Made by a program: the position numbers and the translations under genes
Shown here: positions 43,794 through 54,027 of the stretch, piece after piece
Numbering within the stretch: the first letter of the stretch is position 1
Layout: the number at the start of each line of letters is the position of its first letter
Assembly (NCBI GenBank): GCA_027924585.1
Contig: BSBM01001445.1
Location: forward strand, 620,001-684,000
Source of the DNA: Larix kaempferi
Lineage: Eukaryota > Streptophyta > Pinopsida > Pinales > Pinaceae
DNA: 64,000 nucleotides
Reading direction: 5' to 3'
The notes under the pieces: generated by a model
Database searches by the model: none
Seen by the model: only the letters and a program-made list of their open reading frames with translations
What the model was told of the DNA's origin: nothing

Positions 43794-44397
43794 TGTTGAG
43801 ATATTGTAACTTCAAAGAATATTATATTTGTACTTTATTATTTCAGAGATGATTCATTCCTCCGTGAAGATATTATTGTATATTCGGAGATGTTTATTCC
43901 TCCGTCGGAATGTGGTAACTTGGGTTATTAGACTTCCCTAGTGGGGGTCGGCCCTGTATGTGTTATGTGGGTCAAAGGGTTATTAGACCACCCTAGAGGG
44001 GTCGGCCCAGTCAGTTGTAATGGGGTATTTAACCCAATGGTTAAATACGAGCCTACATGTTTTGTGTAAAAGAAAAGTCGGAGTAGTGTATAAATAGAGG
44101 AGGTGTGTTCCTCATTTGACACACACTCACTCACTTGAGAGTGGCACACTTGTGGAGGAGAAGTCTGCTATGGAGAAGGAGGAGCTTATGCTCAGGGTTA
44201 CATCTTTTTATATTGCTGGTCATCTATATTGAGGAAGCTTTACTGGGTTTTCTACCCCATGAGGGTTTCCCAGGATAAATTTGTGTCTCTTGTGTTTATG
44301 CTATGCTTGTTGTTTCTTCAGTGATCCTGTATATGCTATTATTGTGAAATGGAATGTAATGCTGCTATTTTCTGTCTTAGCATATTAAATCTTAACA
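43794..44397 (+). repeat. 3' LTR of element E
   Basis: 604 bp, same length as the 5' copy. TSD AGATG follows, which is also the gag start of D. Confidence 0.94.
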
Positions 44398-44399
44398 AG

Positions 44400-45185
44400 A
44401 TGGCCCCAAGCACTAAGCTTGAGGATAAGCTAGAAGGTATATAGAATTTCTGGGCATGGAAATATAGAATTGGTCTCATTCTTGAAGAGAATGATGTTTC
44501 CCAATATATCAAGGATGAAGTTGCAGAACCTGAGGAAGATTAAGCCAAAGAAACGTATTGGAAGGATCTAATTAGGGCAAAGAAAATCATTGCTGATTCT
44601 ATCAAGGACCACTTGATTCCCCAAGTGGCATCCAAAAGGACTCCAAAGGAAATGTATGATGCCCTAGGAAGAATGTATGAAGGGAGGAACATCAACAGGA
44701 AGATGAACCTAAGATCTTAGTTGAAGAGTACCAAAATGAACAAAGGAGAATCTATTCAAGATTGTTTCTCAAGGGTTTCCCAAATCAAGGAACAACTAGA
44801 TGCCATTGGAGATACCCTTGATGAAGATGAACTAGTCATGATTGCTCTAAATGGTCTCACTAGACCTTGGGAGTCATTCATCCAAACTATGTGTGCTAGG
44901 AAAGAAAGTACGAAGTTTGATGTGGTATGGGAGGACTGTATTCAAGAAGAAGCTAGGGTAGCCAATAGAGAAGCCCTTCTCAAGGAGGATGACCAAGCTT
45001 TGGCTACGCACACCAAAAGAAGAAGAAAGGGTCACTTCAAGAAACATGACCACAAGGAGTCTCAACCTTCCCATAGATTTAAAAGGAGAAGAGGAACAAA
45101 CTCAGAAAGAGATCTCTCCATAGTTCAAAAGAGGAACAAACTCAAAAAGAGATCTCTCCATAGTTCAATGTTACAATTGTCTTAA
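44400..45185 (+). pseudogene. gag: Gag of element D (broken)
   Basis: ATG at 44400-44402 lies inside the TSD of E. The frame MAPSTKLEDKLEG and WAWKYRIGLILEENDVSQYI is the copia Gag start; YDALGRMYEGRNINRKMNLR and FSRVSQIKEQLDAIGDTLDE complete the domain, which builds the particle shell. Stops at 44442-44444, 44541-44543 and 44718-44720. From 44721, 154 codons are open. A 40-bp tandem duplication (45087-45166) shifts the frame right before the zinc knuckle, so the frame ends at 45185 instead of passing into pol. Relative of the C gag. Confidence 0.9.
45087..45166 (+). repeat. 40-bp tandem duplication in the D gag
   Basis: AAGAGGAACAAACTCA(G/A)AAAG plus 20 more bases occur twice with one mismatch. 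40 is not divisible by three, so the second copy throws gag out of frame with the knuckle and pol. Confidence 0.92.
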
Positions 45186-45585
45186 ACTAGGACACTTTGC
45201 TAGAAATTGTACTTCACAAACAAAGAAGAAGAAGTTTGTTCACAAAAGACATCATGCACATATGGCAGAAGATGATAATGAAGAAGAAGAAGAAGAAGAA
45301 GAAGAAGAGGAAAGGCCTCAAAAGAAAAGAACTAAAGTAGAAGATGCAGAAGAATATGTTCTATTCTCTGCACTCTTTGGGTCTATGACACCAGGAGAAG
45401 ATACATGGCTCATTGATAGTGGTGCTTCAAAGCACATGACAGGTAAAAAAAAAACTCTCTCAAGACTTGAAGAAAAGACGTCTCCACAAAAGGTATCTCT
45501 AGGAGATGATTATCAATATCCCATCAAGGGAATTGGTGAATCAAGCTACAAGCTTGATTCTGGAACACCATTGAAGATGAAATAA
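45169..45585 (+). pseudogene. gag-pro: Zinc knuckle and protease of element D
   Basis: In frame 1 an intact CCHC knuckle, CYNCLKLGHFARNC, is encoded at 45169-45210; it would bind element RNA. An acidic run of Glu follows (45280-45310). The aspartic protease active site is WLIDSGASKHMTG with DSG at 45415-45423. The frame stops at TAA 45583-45585, inside the protease, one codon after GTPLKMK. The same frame goes on directly with the integrase part, so this is a simple nonsense change. Confidence 0.88.
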
Positions 45586-46494
45586 ATTTTATATGTACCA
45601 GGTTTGAAGAAGAACCTACTTTCTATTTCAGCATTAGATAAGAAAGTATTTAGAGTTGAATTCATATATGGCCAAGTACTTATGTGGCCTAAAGGAAAAT
45701 CAATTGAGGATGCAATTGTTATTGGTGAAGAGGAAGGAGGTCTATACAAACTCAAGGGCCATTCAGAAGCTGCCCTTATTCATGAAGCCACTAGCCCAAG
45801 TGAGCTATGGCATAGAAGGCTTTCCCACATTAACTACAAAGACCTACCTCATGTGAGCAAGGTAGTTATAGGACTACCAGACTTAAAAATTGATCATGAT
45901 GGCACATGCAAAGGATGTGCAAAAGGGAAGAATATCAAGAACCCATTTCCAAAGAGTGAAACAAAGACTAAGAGTACCTTGGAGTTAATACATTCAGATG
46001 TATGTGGACCAATGCCCTCCACATCTTTGAGTGGATATGAATACTATCTCACATTCATTGATGGCTATTCAAGGAGGACTTGGATATACTTTCTAAAAGG
46101 AAAGAATGAAGTCTTTGGAAAGTTCAAAGAGTTCAAAGCATTGATAGAGAATCATTTAGAAAAGAAAATCAAAATACTCAAAACAGATAATGGCGGAGAA
46201 TATACTTCAAAGGATTTTGAAGATTTTTGTAAGGAAGCCAGAATCAAGAGGGAGCTAACCACTCCCTACAATCCCCAACAAAATGGGGTTGCTGAAAGAA
46301 AGAATAGAACCATCATGGAAGATGTAAAGACAATGATACATGATCAAGACCTACCCATGTATCTATGGGATGAAGCAGCTAGAACAACAGTCTATGTACA
46401 AAATAGACTATCCCACAGTGCTCTTAATTTCAAGACTCTAGAAGAAGTGTTCACAGGAAAGAAGCCTGAGGTAAGTCATCTCAAGATATTTTGA
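45586..46494 (+). CDS. pol: Integrase of element D
   Basis: Open in frame 1 from 45586; the first ATG is at 45604 (296 codons). Residues counted from there: protease tail LKKNLLSISALDKK; zinc-binding H70, H75, C102, C105 (HRRLSHIN, CKGCAKGK); catalytic D132 (HSDVCGP), D195 (LKTDNGGEY) and E231 (NGVAERKNRT), with 35 residues between D195 and E231. All key residues of a copia integrase are present. TGA at 46492-46494 ends it inside the post-core region; the next codons are in the same frame. It would insert cDNA into the genome. Confidence 0.93.
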   Translation: MLYVPGLKKNLLSISALDKKVFRVEFIYGQVLMWPKGKSIEDAIVIGEEEGGLYKLKGHSEAALIHEATSPSELWHRRLSHINYKDLPHVSKVVIGLPDLKIDHDGTCKGCAKGKNIKNPFPKSETKTKSTLELIHSDVCGPMPSTSLSGYEYYLTFIDGYSRRTWIYFLKGKNEVFGKFKEFKALIENHLEKKIKILKTDNGGEYTSKDFEDFCKEARIKRELTTPYNPQQNGVAERKNRTIMEDVKTMIHDQDLPMYLWDEAARTTVYVQNRLSHSALNFKTLEEVFTGKKPEVSHLKIF

Positions 46495-46893
46495 TGTCTA
46501 GTGTACATTCACATTCCAAAAGAGAAGAGGACCAAGCTATATCCTTCTGGGAAGAAGGGAATATTTGTTGGATATTGTGAATCATCCAAAGCATTCAGAA
46601 TTTACATCCTAGGTTTTCATCATATGGAAATAAGTAGGGATGTGACATTTGATGAAGAAGCAACTCTCAAGAGATCTAGGAAGTGTCAAAATGAATAGAT
46701 ATATGAAGAAGATGCACCTCCCAGAACTACAGAAGGTGTACCCATCCCTGAAGACATAACACCTGAAGACCATGACATACTAGAACCTCAAGAACCCCCC
46801 ATTTCAAACATTTCAAGGAAAAGAAGGCCAACATGGGCCAGAGACATTATATTAGGAGTTGAAAAGTATGGGGCTCCTGAAGGATCCACTAGA
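46495..46893 (+). pseudogene. pol: Integrase tail and linker to RT in element D
   Basis: Frame 1 continues: KRTKLYPSGKKGIFVGYCES and REISRDVTF-like text (here MEISRDVTFDEEA) form the integrase C-terminal part. TAG at 46696-46698 interrupts. Then an acidic linker (EDHDILEPQEPP) and RRPTWARDI lead into RT. Confidence 0.82.
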
Positions 46894-48474
46894 GTGAGCA
46901 AGAAACCAAAGCCATTATCCAACTATGTGGCTTTGATGTGTGATCTGGTGGATCAAGAACCTACTAGCTATGAAGAGGCAGTTCAGAAGAAAGAGTGGAT
47001 AGAAGCAATGATGGAAGAATACCAGTCAATAATGAAGAATGATGTTTGGGATATAGTTCCCAAACCAAAGGACAAGATTGTAGTATCCTCCAAATGGATA
47101 TACAAGATAAAGCATGTTGCAGATGGTAGAATTGAAAAATATAAGGCAAGATTTGTAGCCAGAGGATTCTCTCAGAAAGAGGGAATTGACTATGAAGAAA
47201 CACTTGCACCAGTTGCAAGGTACACTTCAATTAGAACTTTCATGGCACTTGCATCCATGATGAAGTGGAAATTACACCAGATGGATGTTAAGACAGCTTT
47301 CTTGAATGGTGTGATTGAGGAAGAAGTGTACATAGAACAACCACAAGGATTTGAGGTTGAAGATGGAAGAACACATGTATGCAAACTGAAGAAGGCTTTG
47401 TATGGATTGAAGAAAGCTCCCAGAGCTTGGTACAGAAGAATTGATAGTTTCTTGACAAACATGTGCTTTACCAAGAGTAAAGCTGATCCTAATCTTTATC
47501 TCAAAGTTATGGGTGATGAACCTATCATATTATTGCTGTGTGTAGATGATCTATTTCTGACTGGAAATGAGAAACAGATTATCGAGTGCAAGGAGAAGCT
47601 CTCTTCAGAATTTGAGATGAAAGATCTCGGATTGATGCAATACTTTTTAGGTCTGGAAGTATGGCAAGACGCAAAAGGAATCTTTCTAAATCAAGGTAAG
47701 TATGCTGTGGAGATTTTGAAAAGATTTGATATGTTGGAGTGCAAAGCCATGGCCACCCCCATGGACTCCAACTTGAAGTTATTAGTTGATGACTCATCAG
47801 AGTTAGTGGATGTGACTCTATACAGACAGATTATTGGGTCATTGATGTATTTGACAAATACTAGACCAGACATATGCTTTGCCGTAAATACCTTGAGTCA
47901 ATATCTAGTGGAACCTAGAAGAGTTCACTTAATAGCTGCAAAGCATGTGATGAGGTATCTAAAGGGTATGATAGATTTTGGTCTATATTATCTTGGAGAT
48001 CATGACTTCAGACTACATGGCTACATAGATGCTGATTGGGAAGGAAGTATCTCAGACAGAAAGAGTACATCAGGTGGATGTTATTGTCTTGGATTTGCCA
48101 TGATCTCGTGGTTTAAAAGGAAGCAGTCTAGTGTGGCTATCAGTACAACTGAAGTGGAATATATAGCTGCTTGCTCTGCTAGTTGTGAAGCAGTATGGCT
48201 TCAGAAATTATTATCAGGACTATTTGACTTAGAGATGGATCCCACTGTGATCACGTGTGACAACCAGAGTTATATCAAGATGAAAGAGAATCCAGTGTTC
48301 CATGATAAGTCAAAGCACATAGAGATCCGATATTTCTATATACGGGATATGGTGCAGAAAGGAGCTATCAAGATTGAGTATGTGAGCACTAACGAACAAG
48401 TTGCTGATATATTGACCAAACCTTTGTCTAGAGTAAAGTTTGAGTATTTCCGAGACAAGCTTGGTGTAGTTTAG
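46894..48474 (+). CDS. pol: Reverse transcriptase and RNase H of element D
   Basis: 526 open codons; the true polyprotein frame extends upstream to 46699. RT palm: D131 (HQMDVKTAFLNG) and D218-D219 in LLLCVDDLFLTG (47539-47550), where the usual Tyr of YVDD is Cys. Conserved ALYGLKKAPRAWY precedes it. RNase H acidic residues D379 (GYIDADWEGS), E422 (TEVEYIAAC), D456 (TCDNQSYIK) and D505 (QVADILTKP) are all present, ending LSRVKFEYFRDKLGVV. This is the longest open frame in the window. The Cys in the active-site loop and the upstream stops argue against activity of this copy. Confidence 0.95.
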   Translation: MSKKPKPLSNYVALMCDLVDQEPTSYEEAVQKKEWIEAMMEEYQSIMKNDVWDIVPKPKDKIVVSSKWIYKIKHVADGRIEKYKARFVARGFSQKEGIDYEETLAPVARYTSIRTFMALASMMKWKLHQMDVKTAFLNGVIEEEVYIEQPQGFEVEDGRTHVCKLKKALYGLKKAPRAWYRRIDSFLTNMCFTKSKADPNLYLKVMGDEPIILLLCVDDLFLTGNEKQIIECKEKLSSEFEMKDLGLMQYFLGLEVWQDAKGIFLNQGKYAVEILKRFDMLECKAMATPMDSNLKLLVDDSSELVDVTLYRQIIGSLMYLTNTRPDICFAVNTLSQYLVEPRRVHLIAAKHVMRYLKGMIDFGLYYLGDHDFRLHGYIDADWEGSISDRKSTSGGCYCLGFAMISWFKRKQSSVAISTTEVEYIAACSASCEAVWLQKLLSGLFDLEMDPTVITCDNQSYIKMKENPVFHDKSKHIEIRYFYIRDMVQKGAIKIEYVSTNEQVADILTKPLSRVKFEYFRDKLGVV

Positions 48475-48502
48475 AAGGACCCTCCTCGAAAGGAGGAGTG
48501 AT

Positions 48503-48925
48503 GTGGTCACTGATGATGAGATTGCCTGCATCGACAGTGAGGTCAATGATGTGGATACCTATATTTGTGATGCCGACAGGAAGGTCGATGTATGGTCGTT
48601 AGTGGACAGGTGGGGATTGTATATTCCCCAGAATTCGGTCCCAGAATTGATCCATAGACATCTGTCTTCGAGAATGAAGTCCTTAGTGGACAGGTGGGGA
48701 TTGTATCTTCCTCGGACTTCGGTCCCAGAATTGATCTGTAGACATATGTCTTCGAGAATGAAGTCCTTAGTGGACAGGTGGGGATTGTATATTCCCCAGA
48801 ATTTGGTCCCAGAATTGATCTGTAGACATCTGTCTTCGAGAATGAAGTCCTTGGTGGACAGGTGGGGATTGTATCTTCCCCATACTTCAGTCCCAGAATT
48901 GATCCGTAGACATCTGTCTCCGAGA
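48503..48925 (+). repeat. 84-bp tandem array after pol in element D, four copies
   Basis: GGTGGGGATTGTAT recurs at 48609, 48693, 48777 and 48861, exactly 84 bp apart. Copies alternate slightly. Since 84 is 28 codons, a + strand frame (48503-48997) stays open with a 28-residue repeat containing SLVDRWGLY and VPELI. It may be accidental; no start signal or domain supports it as a protein. Related to the first array in E. Confidence 0.95.
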
Positions 48926-48974
48926 ATTGATGATAGGACTGCATCGTTCCTGGACCCTTGGTTCAAAATGTACG

Positions 48975-49410
48975 TGATGGGATTGCATCGTCCCTAGACA
49001 TGAGACTTGTCTTAAAGTGATAAGGAACGATCCTCCTGGAAGTTGATCTGGGTTGCATCGTCCATAGACATGAGACTTGTCTTAAAGTGATAAGGAATGA
49101 TCCTCCTGTAAGTTGATCTGTATTGCATCGTCCATAGACATGAGACTTGTCTTAAAGTGATAAGGAATGATCCTCCTGGAAGTTGATCTGTATTGCATCG
49201 TCCATAGACATGAGACTTGTCTTAAAGTGATAAGGAATGATCCTCCTGGAAGTTGATATGGATTGCATCATCCACAGACATGAGACTTGTCTTAAAGTGA
49301 TAAGGAATGATCCTCCTGGAAGTTGATCTGGATTGCATCGTCCACAGACATGAGACTTGTCTTAAAGTGATAAGGATTGATCATCTTGGAACTTGATTTG
49401 GATTGTATCA
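48975..49410 (+). repeat. 70-bp tandem array of D, six copies
   Basis: AGACATGAGACTTGTCTTAA recurs at 48996, 49066, 49136, 49206, 49276 and 49346. Homologous to the 71-bp array of E but with its own consensus. Confidence 0.95.
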
Positions 49411-49905
49411 TCCATGGACCTATGTCCTAAAGAGAGAGGGATTGATCATCCTGTAATTGAATCGTGTGTATTGCAGAGTATGCTACTATGATGATGCTGT
49501 AGATTGAGATGATCCATATGCTGTAGATCGAGATGATCCAGATGCTGTATATCGAGATGATATAGATGTTGATCGTATGATGACGATGCTGATGATCGTA
49601 TGATGATGATGTTGTTGATCGTGTGATGATGATGCTGCTTATCGTGATCGAGAGATCCAGATGATGCTGCTGATCAGAGGATCCGATGATGATGATGTTG
49701 TAGCTGTTCGAGTGCTGCAGAAGATGAAGACTCGGTACTGAATATGTTGATGTTCCAGTATAAAATATCTTGAAGACATTCCAGTAACTGCTTGAGTTAC
49801 TGATGATGATGTATAAAGAAAGCTTCCAATGATTTATAGATGTATCATGTATGATGTAGTCAATGACTCCTTGCTCCTGCAGATGTTGTTATAATATCCT
49901 TCTCT

Positions 49906-49916
49906 TTAAGGGGGGG
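49906..49916 (+). other. Polypurine tract of element D
   Basis: TTAAGGGGGGG, flush with the 3' LTR. Confidence 0.88.
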
Positions 49917-50418
49917 TGTTGAAATATTGTAACTTCTAAGAATATTATATTTGTACTTTATTGTTCCGGAGATGTTCCATCCCTCCGAGGTGACACTATT
50001 GTATATCCAGAGATGTTTATTCCTCCGATGGATTGTGGTAACTAGGGTTATTAGATCTCCCATGTGGGGGTCGGCCCTGAGTTAATTTATTAGGGGTTAT
50101 TAGACCCTCTTAGGAGAGGTCGGCCCCATAGGGTAAAAAGTCAGTCGGGAAACAAGTATAAGTAGAGGAGGATGTTCCTCACTTATCTCATTCATTCATC
50201 ACTCGGAAAGTAGCGCACAAGTGAGAGAGAGGTCTGCATAGGAAGAGGAGGAGGAGCTCTTGTTTGGTTTCTACATCTTGTATTGGTTGATCATCTATAT
50301 TGAGGAAAGCTTTGCTGGGTTTTCTACCCCATGAGGGTTTCCCAAGGTAAATCTTTGTCTATCTTGTGATTGTGTTTCTTTCAGTGGTCTTGCTAGTCAA
50401 ATTAGTATAAACTTAACA
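49917..50418 (+). repeat. 3' LTR of element D
   Basis: 502 bp, matching 36039-36540 without indels. TSD AGCAA follows. Confidence 0.95.
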
Positions 50419-50423
50419 AGCAA

Positions 50424-53037
50424 TAGATTCTAGTGATTTTTTTGGGAAAAAACACTCAGCTTAATAAAGTTGTAACTTTTAAATTTTCAAAAGGAATAAA
50501 ATTACTGATATTTTTATTTGGAATATGTGTGTGTGTGTGTGACCCTTGGGGAAAGCACCAAGCCCTGGAATTTGAGTCTTCTCAGCAAGTTAAGTTTTAG
50601 TATTGCCTTAGGAACTAGACCATAATCTCAAATTTAGTACTCCTCTGATTATTTACTCTTCCAATCACTATTGATAATATGTTAATGCCTCTTGCATTGT
50701 GGACTTATATCATTGTTCCATTTGTGTCAAATGATACTAAGGTCACCATTGTGTCTTGCTACTATTCAAGGGTTTTTGTTAGCCTGTGTCATCCATTCTT
50801 TAGATTCATTGATTATGTATTTCAATCTTAATTGTTTCAATTTGTTCTCAGTTTTATCATCATAACCAATGTTTGTACTCATGATAGTGTATAAGTTCCC
50901 CATTGACTTCTCTCTAGTGGATCATTTCTCATCAACGAACACATTTCTGTGAGAATTTGACCTAGAGTAGTAACACCCTGGCCTATTTTAATCATTGACA
51001 GGTTAACTTTCACTCAGAGAATAACATCTCATCATTGGTCACCGGTTGAGTGGTTTCCCATGATGTTTCACATTTTGGGATTCATGTTGTACATCAGATT
51101 TCAATGTCATCACTGGTGGAATTACATACTTCTATTTTTTTCCGGCAAATCTACCTATGATTGGGAAGCTTAGAGATCATCAACATACGGTTATTAAAGG
51201 TACATAATGAAAAAGACAAACAAGTACAACATACAATACTTCTTTAATCAAGAAATAATTAGGGTTTAAAGCTAAAACACATACCTGTATAATGGAAGTC
51301 TGATCCAAGCTTTAAGCTTTATTCCTCTGATCCAATGTTCCAGATGAGAAACCTACAATAAAAAAGGTACCCTTCTCAAATATTTTGGCTAAAAAAAGAT
51401 TAATAACTTTAGCATGAACCTCACATATAAGCAAATATGAAATATTCAATGAAATGGATTCATAAAATAAACAAATCTTATAGGAAGGAAAATCGCTTGT
51501 ATTACTTGCATTAATGGAAACCAACTATACCTACTTTGTAACCTACACTGTCGAAACTTGAACCTAGGATCCTTGCTCCTCTACCTTCAATGGATATTTC
51601 TCCAGCATTTCCTTACAAAAAAAAATGGTTCCCCTTTCTCAAGGCCCTCTCCTTGTATTTATAGCAAGGCTGAGAGGATAGGATTGAATGGTAATTGGTT
51701 GGGGAGGTTGTGGTAGTTAGGATAACTGCCATAACTAATCCTTAATCAATCTTTTAATATTTTTTTTCGTGATTTAGAGATACCCGTGGGTGTGTCTCTA
51801 GACAGCAAGTGAGTGACTCGCAATTTTATTGTCCATCAACAAGCGGATGCAACTTTTTAGGTGTTACCTACGGGTTGTTAGTATAGACTCTCGCGGTTAA
51901 CCCGCGAGTTGACCAATAGGAGAGTCGCGATTATGGCACAAAATACTTCACAAAAAATAGTTATGCTGAGGAGAGCATTGTAATATTTGGGTCCAAAGCA
52001 TCCATGGTCAATTAAGCTCTTCTATACATAAGGTCCTTTTTTATGACAGACAATGCAGTGTGGTCATAGATGGAGAAGTGCCAATCTGACTAATAAAATC
52101 TATCAATATATTTCATTACCAATTGTTTCCCGAGGGTCTTTTTCATGCACTATTTTCATTTGGTGCATGCGAGTGATATACTCAATGGCGTGTTCATACA
52201 AAATTTTTTCTAAGACCTTTCCAAAAAAACTCCATTCATGATACTTACTCCTATTAGTTGATGGTGGATGCCTCAATGCCTCCCTTCCGATGAATAAATT
52301 CCCATTGAATACAACTCATTTTATTGTAGTAATGGTATTTAGAGACCTTTCTAGTACCTTGGGGCTTGCAATCATAAATGGTAGGTTCTCTCGCTATTGA
52401 CAATTGGAATACACCAATGTATTGTTATCGATAGATTCTACAAGGGTTCGATGTCATAGCCTCTATTCACACTTTCCAAAATGTGTAAGTACCTTGAATC
52501 CCATTATCATCATTGGTCAGTTGTCTCAAGTTTGTTAATGGTATACACCAATGACTAGTAATCAAATTGGCTTCCTCATATTCGAATTCAGATCATCTAT
52601 TCACATAGGAAGAAATTACACATATCAAGGGATTTGGATGGAAGACCATATGATAGTAGCATTACCTCATTGTTGTTTCCTAAGTTTCACAAGATCACAT
52701 CACTCACTTTCTTACATTGGTTCTATATGGAGAACTACTTTCTACTCGTCTTAGTTTAAATTGTTATCCTAATATATATAGAGATATAGATCCACGCTGT
52801 ATATGCTTTTGGCTATGATCTATTATGTAATAGATAGATGATGTATTTTGGTGGTAATTATCAAATATATTATATAACTCATGCATCCACTGTATATCAT
52901 TATCATGACCATTTTCATCATCTTATATACTTCACGGATCCATAATCTACTTGATTTGGATTCCATCTTTACTTACACCTTAGCATGTGTATGCCCTCCT
53001 TGAGGAAGAGATATTATTTGACACCTTGGTATGTATT
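50424..53037. other. Unassigned region
   Basis: No element signature, RNA gene or long open frame was recognised. Small features are a (GT)n tract at 50525-50540 and a 7-bp hairpin CTCGCGG/CCGCGAG around TTAAC at 51890-51908. The last 5 bases (GTATT, 53033-53037) are the TSD of L. Confidence 0.5.
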
Positions 53038-53506
53038 TGTTGACTGTGCAGGCCAAAAATTTATAGATCTATGCAAGGATAGATCTTTATCTTGAATTAC
53101 ACATCTGCATGTTGAAACTTAAACTAGAGATGTCATGGACCATGAAATGAACAATAAACTAAACAAATAAACAACAATGCACTGAAATAAAACCAAACAT
53201 ATCTAGATCTTTTATTACTTGAAAGCTAAACTATACAAAATCCCTCCCTTCCATAGAGGTAGGGAGGCATGTTTCTACAAACCCTCACCTATCAAAACCC
53301 TTAAGTCAAGCTCAAATCCCAAATAGCTGATATCTCATTCTATATCTCTTTCTCTCTTCCCAAGCAATCCTTATATAGGATCATGAGTTCTAAATAAAAC
53401 CTAACCCTAAGGAGGTGATTCATTACTTCGATTTAATATCATTAAAACCCCATTATGAAAATAATATTCCCCCCTTTTCATAATTATGCATACTTGGGCA
53501 CCAACA
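53038..53506 (-). repeat. Left LTR of L
   Basis: 469 bp, TGTTGACT to GGGCACCAACA on +. It matches 58775-59248 with scattered changes. Confidence 0.85.
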
Positions 53507-54027
53507 GGTCCCCATAACAAACCATTGTCTCGTCCACAGGAGAAGTATATCTGGATGATCCACAAATCAATGAACTCCTCATACCAGTTGCAACTCTTAG
53601 TTGTACCCCATCTTCATTCTGTATGTTGCTCTGTATATCTACTACTACTACTTCTGCTAGATGCTCCCTTGTGGCGCCTCTCTAAGTGCACCATTTTGGT
53701 AATACTTTCCATCCTCATCCCCACCTCTCTATGTTTCTATATCAGGGAAATCGTGGGTGGTGCATCCTCTACTTCTACTTTAGAAATCATGTCCATATTT
53801 CCATCAGTGCATCTTACTGAAATACTGAGCATCCATCCAGGGTAACCACCAAGTCAAATAGGAACTGACGTTGAATACAGGGCTCCTGCAACTTACTCTA
53901 ATAATTTGTAGAAATACAAAATATTTTATGCATCCTCATCTTCTTCTCCAAAACCCTCTCCTCTAAATATACCCGCTTCAAATATATGACATCTCAACTT
54001 GTTCTATGTCTGAAAAAAATATCTTTG
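53507..54027. other. Interior of L, left part; nothing recognised
   Basis: A 119-codon + frame (53486-53845) begins inside the LTR and has a Leu-rich hydrophobic stretch; I regard it as chance. No domain was found. Confidence 0.4.

Larger units (their letters stand above)
36962..44397 (+). mobile_element. Element E: deleted Ty1/copia element inside D
   Basis: LTRs of 604 bp at 36962-37565 and 43794-44397, TSD AGATG (36957-36961 and 44398-44402), PBS at 37566 and polypurine tract at 43784. The LTR text is related to that of D. Gag is reduced to a vestige of about 30 bases, integrase is absent, and RT-RNase H is a wreck at 40345-41390. The rest is leader duplications, an intron-like module and long tandem arrays. 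It could not have been autonomous for long. Confidence 0.93.
36039..50418 (+). mobile_element. Element D: nearly complete Ty1/copia element, holding element E
   Basis: LTRs of exactly 502 bp at 36039-36540 and 49917-50418, TSD AGCAA (36034-36038 and 50419-50423), PBS at 36541, polypurine tract at 49906. About 17 differences between the LTRs by eye suggest a fairly old insertion. Without E the element is about 6.9 kb. Order: leader, gag, zinc knuckle, protease, integrase, RT, RNase H in copia order, then a long 3' untranslated region with two tandem arrays. Six stop codons and one 40-bp duplication are the main defects. Confidence 0.95.

Noticed and set aside
50424-53037. Possible host gene in the unassigned region
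   Set aside because: No open frame above about 70 codons, no splice-linked frames that I could follow, and no recognisable protein motif.
53486-53845. Small membrane protein (Leu-rich 119-codon frame)
   Set aside because: It starts inside the L LTR and shows no signal or family; the hydrophobic run arises from a TACTACTAC/CTTCTG simple stretch.
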